NCBI GenBank assembly: GCA_029204225.1 | Contig: CM055092.1 | Span: 77,254,669-77,318,668, forward strand | Direction of reading: 5' to 3' | DNA: 64,000 bases | Source: Diphasiastrum complanatum | Lineage: Eukaryota > Streptophyta > Lycopodiopsida > Lycopodiales > Lycopodiaceae | Shown here: positions 59,701-64,000 of the stretch, piece by piece | Numbering within the stretch: position 1 is the first letter of the stretch | Layout: the number at the start of each line of letters is the position of its first letter | Notes under the pieces: generated by a model | Seen by the model: the letters and a program-made list of their open reading frames with translations, nothing else | Database searches by the model: none | What the model was told of the DNA's origin: nothing | Program-made: the position numbers and the translations under genes

Positions 59701-60008
59701 TAGAGGTGGGTCACATACCACAGATTATACCGGGAGACAGGCAGGGCACACAGGGGGGACCAGTGGCATACCTTCTTATGTTGATATGATGGAGGAGGCC
59801 CTTGATAGGGGGCTTACCTTCTACAGCTGCTTGGATACGTGCATCACTGAGTCATAGGCATTTGTACGACATCACACCAGAGGAGTCACCAGATGACTTT
59901 GATTGTATCGATTGGGAGGCCATGCAGGGTCCGCATGGTGCACAGGATGAGGCACGGGATGATCCAGAGGATGGTGCACATGATGAGTCCCAGAGCCCAG
60001 AGCATTTG
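56701..60008 (+). pseudogene. hAT-like transposase gene, copy C
   Basis: The gene starts MVHSNLADLWDEVDIVRRVP at 56,701 and follows the exon pattern of copy A (exon ends at 58,573, 59,036 and 59,286; next starts at 58,691, 59,127 and 59,389). It keeps the catalytic segment missing in copy A (VVTVVMDNTMNCIQMG) and YDGWTDVRRRPILNILVSS. Defects: frame changes near 57,200, 58,095 and in exon 3; stops at 57,595 (CAG to TAG), 59,007 (CAG to TAG) and 59,157 (TGG to TGA within ERNW); and a shift in the GA run near 59,515. It ends at the gypsy LTR at 60,009 within the acidic region (DESQSPEHL). Confidence 0.87.
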
Positions 60009-60366
60009 TGTTACGAGCTCGTAACCAGTGCCGAACCCTAGAGAACACAGATAGGTCAGATACCACAGTCAGGGTCGTGTCCAGCGTACATGACCAACAG
60101 GGCAAGACAGTGTGAGTAGTGTGCCCCAGCACGGTCCATAGCCATGGCAGGCCTAACACAGCCTAGAAACCCTGTCAGCAGGATAGGGCCCCCAGTTGGG
60201 TCCCGACGTGCAGTCGGCCACGTCAGTGCCACGTGGCCGACACTTGGCAGTAGCATGCTACCAGTCCTCACACTGGGCTAGGAGGGGCTTACTCTATATC
60301 AGGGAGTAGGCAAGGTTGGGTGGATCAGTTAGTGTTTGCCCTACTATGGTGTTAGGATATATTACA
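60009..60366 (+). repeat. 5' LTR of the 60-kb gypsy element
   Basis: The 358-bp LTR has canonical TG...CA ends and is the same length as the LTR at 53,416-53,773. A perfect 16-bp palindrome GTTACGAGCTCGTAAC occupies positions 2-17 of the LTR. Confidence 0.92.
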
Positions 60367-61139
60367 CTGGTATCAGAGCCACCTCCATCCTAGGGAGTTA
60401 GGAGCAGCAGTAGAGAAAGCTATCAGAAGATAGGAAGTGTTTCTCAGATTCTCAGAGAGGAATAGAGGAGGAGGATCGCTGTAGGAGCAGCCTTCAAACT
60501 TCTGATTTTCACTGAGAAATCACAGTAGCAAGGAGTCAGATTCCAATTGTAGGTAACTCGCTGGAAAAACAGCTGTTTCTCACTGAGTTCAGAGGATTCT
60601 CCATAGTTTTCCCAGCGAAATTAGAGAAGGAAGAAGCCAGCACCTCCATCGCTGTATAGTCAGAGACCTGCATCTGATTTCCAGGGAAAAATTGACGGGT
60701 TCTCAGCGAGTTTGAAACCAAAAAAAAGGAGCAGGGCCAGCGCTGCCAGTGCTTCTGAAAATCTGGTTTTTGGACAAGTTTTCGGGCCCCAATGTCAGAG
60801 ATTTGGAGCAAGAGGATTCCTACCAGATCAGCGAGCAGGAGACTTCTGAAATTTCAGAATTCAGAAGGGTTTCTGGACTTCAAACTTGCCATTTTGTGGA
60901 CAAATTGAGATGCTGTCAGACCAGCGAGGGGGGATAGCAAAACTTTCAGATCTGGTTGCACATTTTCCAACCTCAAATCAGTGGAGGAAGAGCTGAAAGG
61001 GCTTTTCTTGATTCTCTCTGTGGAAGTACAGTCCTCAGAAACAGCTAAGTCATCTTTCCTTTTCCTTGTACAGTTGTAAATTAGTCTTTTAGACTTTTTT
61101 TCCTTCAGAAGTTAAGGTAGCTCTCTTTCAGTTCCGAAG
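60367..61139 (+). other. Gypsy primer site and leader
   Basis: CTGGTATCAGAGCC is complementary to the 3' end of initiator tRNA-Met. The leader of about 770 bp has GGGCCAGCGCTGCC and CAGACCAGCGAG strings and ends GTTCCGAAGATG at the gag start. It aligns with the minus-strand leader at 52,680-53,401. Confidence 0.85.
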
Positions 61140-62738
61140 ATGACCACTCCTCAGGGACCTGATCAACCCCCGGAGAGAGGCTTCGACGAACTTGAAACAG
61201 AAGCCTTGGCTTACAGAAAAGGGAAGGAACCCATGGAAGTAGAAGAACAGGAACAGTTCGCCGAAGAACTCGACGAACTAGTTACCAAGGAGCAGTTCCT
61301 CCAATTGGTAACAGAAGTGGATGAACTGAAGTTGGCACTAGCCAATTTCAAGTCCAGTGTGGACGACTCGTTCGCTGAACTCAAAAACTTGATTTTGAGT
61401 TCCGCGAAAGGAAGCCTTCCCTCCACTTCTCAGTTATCCCCTTCTCCACTTCCATCAGTTTCGGGTGAGACTTTACGGTCTCACCCCAGTGTTTTTAAAG
61501 ATTTAAAGCCTCCTACTTTTAATGGGGAAGAGAAGGATAGAAATGCAGATATTCTACAAACCTTCCTCAGCAAATGGAAGAACATTCATGCTCTTAAACA
61601 GACCCCTGACCATTTGCAAGCAATTGAGGCCAGTCTTTCTTTAGGGCCTATGGCCTATAAGTGGTGGTTAAATCTCCAGGAGACTGGGCAGACTCCTCGG
61701 TCATGGAAAGCTTTTGAAGAAGCTTTCCTAAGAGAATTTCTACCAGAAAATGAACTGGATAGAGCCTGGGAAGCCTGGGAAAGAACAGTAATGGATAAAT
61801 CCCTCATCCAATATATCTCGCAGTATCGAGAAGCAATTTTAAAGATTAAAAATATGGATGACTATCAAAAAATCAGGGGATTTGTCCGTGGCCTCAAAGA
61901 TGAATATAAAGTAGAGGTCCAGAGAAACTCGCCTACTACCCTTGAGCAAGCTCTCAGATATGCTCAAATCTATGATGATTCAGTGGGTAGGAAGAGAGCG
62001 AGACAACAACCACTTTCTGAGCAGCTTCCTCAGAAAGACTTTCAATTTAAAAAGAAATTTTTAAAAAGAAAGAAAGAAGATAAATTTAAAGGTGAAGCTC
62101 CTCAGAAACGCCCTTCACTCATACAGCCCTTAAAACCAGATGATTTTGAGAAAGCCAAACAAGAACGTTTGTGCTTTGTGTGTATGGGCAAGGGACACAC
62201 AGTCAGACAGTGTCCCAAGGGGCCTTTCACAAAAAAAGATAAAAAAGATAAAAAACAAGTTCATCTTGTTCAGACTGTATGTTTCCCTAGTGACTCGGCA
62301 GCTTCCGAGATCAAAGTGTATCATGAAGATCATGAACACTGTTGCCAGCTGACCTCTGCAATGCTAGCGAGACCCTTCAGCTTTGGGCCGCATGACCTAG
62401 TACGTATGCATGGGAAAGTTGGTAACCAGTCAGTAAGAGTCATGGTTGATGATGGGGCAACCCATAATTTCATCAACCACACCCTGGTTAAAAAGCTTAA
62501 ACTACCAGAAGTACCTAGTCAGCATAGGTACATAGTTTCATTAGCTAAGGGTGAAGATAAACAAATATGGGAAACTATGGTAAGTAAGTTAAATCTTGGT
62601 ATTCAGGGGTACCAAGATCAAATAAACTTTCAGATAATGCACCTGGATCGAACAGACATTGTTCTCGGGAGAGATTGGCTCTACAGTTTAGGACCTTCCC
62701 TCCACAGAAACTATCAGGAGAACACCCTCAGCTTTTAG
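61140..62738 (+). CDS. Gypsy gag and protease
   Basis: The 532-codon frame begins MTTPQGPDQPPERGFDELET. It has a coiled region (LVTKEQFLQLVTEVDELKLA), the capsid fold (LKPPTFNGEEKD, LGPMAYKWWLNLQETG, FLREFLPENELDRAWEAWER), a basic stretch and an intact zinc knuckle CFVCMGKGHTVRQC near residue 345. A retropepsin-like domain follows with VMVDDGATHNFINH near 436 and DIVLGRDWLYSLGPSLH near 510. It ends at TAG 62,736-62,738, in frame with pol. Gag packages the element RNA; the protease matures the particle. Confidence 0.9.
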   Translation: MTTPQGPDQPPERGFDELETEALAYRKGKEPMEVEEQEQFAEELDELVTKEQFLQLVTEVDELKLALANFKSSVDDSFAELKNLILSSAKGSLPSTSQLSPSPLPSVSGETLRSHPSVFKDLKPPTFNGEEKDRNADILQTFLSKWKNIHALKQTPDHLQAIEASLSLGPMAYKWWLNLQETGQTPRSWKAFEEAFLREFLPENELDRAWEAWERTVMDKSLIQYISQYREAILKIKNMDDYQKIRGFVRGLKDEYKVEVQRNSPTTLEQALRYAQIYDDSVGRKRARQQPLSEQLPQKDFQFKKKFLKRKKEDKFKGEAPQKRPSLIQPLKPDDFEKAKQERLCFVCMGKGHTVRQCPKGPFTKKDKKDKKQVHLVQTVCFPSDSAASEIKVYHEDHEHCCQLTSAMLARPFSFGPHDLVRMHGKVGNQSVRVMVDDGATHNFINHTLVKKLKLPEVPSQHRYIVSLAKGEDKQIWETMVSKLNLGIQGYQDQINFQIMHLDRTDIVLGRDWLYSLGPSLHRNYQENTLSF

Positions 62739-64000
62739 TATAAAGGCCGAGAGATCCAGTTGCATGGGGAGCATGATGTTCCCAACAGCCCTATGGTCTG
62801 CAGTTTAGAGCTCTGTCAACTAATCGGAGACGAAGACCATCAGGTATTCTTATGTGACTTTCAGTTTATTCCTGAAGTTTCTATTTCTAGTTCTATTCAG
62901 CAAAAAATCAGTAAATTAGAAACTTTATTGTCTAAATTTAAAGATGTTTTTCCTGAAGATTTGCCACATGGTTTACCACCTAACAGAGAGGTAGATCATG
63001 TAATAAACCTAGTACCAGGTACAGCACCTGTTTCTAAACCTCCGTATCGGGTCAGCCGAACAGAGGATGAAGAAATAACTAGGCAGTTAACAGACTATCT
63101 TGGGAAAGGCCAAATTCAGACCAGTAGTTCACCATGGGCCTCACCAGTCCTATTGGTGAAAAAGAAAGAGGGGTCTATGCGTCTTTGCGTAGATTACAGA
63201 GCCCTCAATAAAGTCACAATTAAGAATAAATACCCTATGCCTCGGGCAGACGAGTTGTTTGATCAACTCGACGGGGCTAAGTTTTTCAGCAAAATAGACC
63301 TCAGATCGGGATATCATCAAGTCCGTATAAAATCGGAAGATGTCTCGAAAACAACTTTTAGGACTCGTCACGGTCATTATGAGTTTAAGGTGATGCCATT
63401 TGGGCTCACAAATGCTCCAGCTACCTTTATGACCTTGATGAACAGTGCCCTCAGACCATACTTGGGTAAGTTTGTAGTCGTATTTTTAGATGACATCCTC
63501 GTCTACAGCAAAACGAGGAAGGAGCATCTAAAACACCTCAGAAAGGTGTTTCGACTGCTCAGAAAGCATAAGCTTTATGCTAAACAATCCAAGTGTGAAT
63601 TCTTCGTTGAAGAAGTAGCATATTTGGGTCACATTATCTCTTCAGATGGGATTAAGATGGACCCAAATAAGGTTAAAGCCATACTCAGTTGGCTGAGACC
63701 TCAGAATATTTTGGAACTTCAAATCTTTCTTGGTCTGGCGGGATATTACAGACGATTTGTCAAGGAATATGCTCAGACAGCAGTCCCTATGACAAATCTC
63801 CTTAAGGGGAAGGGAAAGGAGTTCATTTGGGAGTCCGCACAACAGGAGAGCTTTGATGCTCTCAAAACAGCCTTAGCTACAGCACCAGTTTTAAAGGTCG
63901 TCAACCCCAATCAGCCATTTGTGGTCGAAACAGATGCTAGCGACTTTGCAGTAGGTGCTGTGCTAACTCAGGGTGGACGACCAGTTGCGTTCGAGAGTAA
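62739..64000 (+). CDS. Gypsy pol: reverse transcriptase and start of RNase H (truncated by window)
   Basis: The same frame as gag continues after the [36 protein letters not shown]. Reverse transcriptase follows with [67 protein letters not shown] and the catalytic [12 protein letters not shown] near 63,490. The RNase H start is [20 protein letters not shown]. No other stop is visible. It copies the element RNA into DNA; integrase should lie beyond 64,000. Confidence 0.92.

Larger units (their letters stand above)
60009..64000 (+). mobile_element. Ty3/gypsy element, 5' part (runs off the window)
   Basis: LTR (60,009-60,366), primer site TGGTATCAGAGCC from 60,368, leader to 61,139, then gag-protease and pol in one frame, open to the window end apart from one TAG. 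It is inserted in hAT copy C after AGCATTTG. A second insertion of the same family lies at 52,680-53,773. Confidence 0.92.

Overview
The window is plant nuclear DNA that is mostly nested transposable elements inside one very large cellular gene. That gene, on the minus strand, is an axonemal dynein heavy chain. Ten uninterrupted, phase-compatible exons between 34,738 and 206 encode AAA3, AAA4 and the first coiled coil of the microtubule-binding stalk, and exons must continue past both window edges. Angiosperms and conifers have no dynein heavy chains. A dynein gene with plant-type LTR elements (initiator-Met-tRNA primer sites) therefore points to a land plant with swimming sperm. The multi-kilobase, repeat-filled introns favour a fern, cycad or Ginkgo over a bryophyte; a fern is my first guess, which is inference.

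Layout. 0-5 kb: stalk exons, a (GA)n tract and a dead Ty3/gypsy copy. 5-18 kb: a 13.9-kb intron holding a Copia relic split by a 10.4-kb Ty3/gypsy element (6,614-16,973, 5-bp target duplication ATGTT). That element is itself invaded by an opposite-strand gypsy element and a hAT-like transposase gene. At 17,792-18,214 lies a small hAT-type MITE with a perfect 8-bp target duplication. 18.8-24.7 kb: seven of the dynein exons, plus a decayed tandem duplicate of part of one exon. 25.5-34.5 kb: a further gypsy composite (LTRs TGTTATG...CATAACA), a TTCCT-rich minisatellite, a gypsy integrase/chromodomain relic, then the dynein AAA3 P-loop exon.

35-64 kb, upstream of that exon: gypsy relics on both strands (36-38 kb), then a head-to-tail array of LINE copies on the minus strand (38.4-47.4 kb) joined by CT microsatellites and including one copy with both ORFs intact. 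Next come three hAT-like copies (48.4-60.0 kb) with GGTACCGCGG-rich palindromes before two of them, two insertions of one gypsy family inside hAT sequence, and a gypsy element (60,009 onward) that runs off the window.

Only the dynein looks like a host gene. Among the mobile elements, only the LINE at 41.4-46.5 kb has complete reading frames; the last gypsy element has one in-frame stop in the visible part. The most unusual observations are the microsatellite-joined LINE array with a covarying 3' hairpin, the non-TG/CA LTR family, the repeated GGCGCC motif in gypsy leaders, the hAT copies with AT-hook tails and palindromic flanks, and nonsense mutations in the hAT copies that are all C-to-T type.
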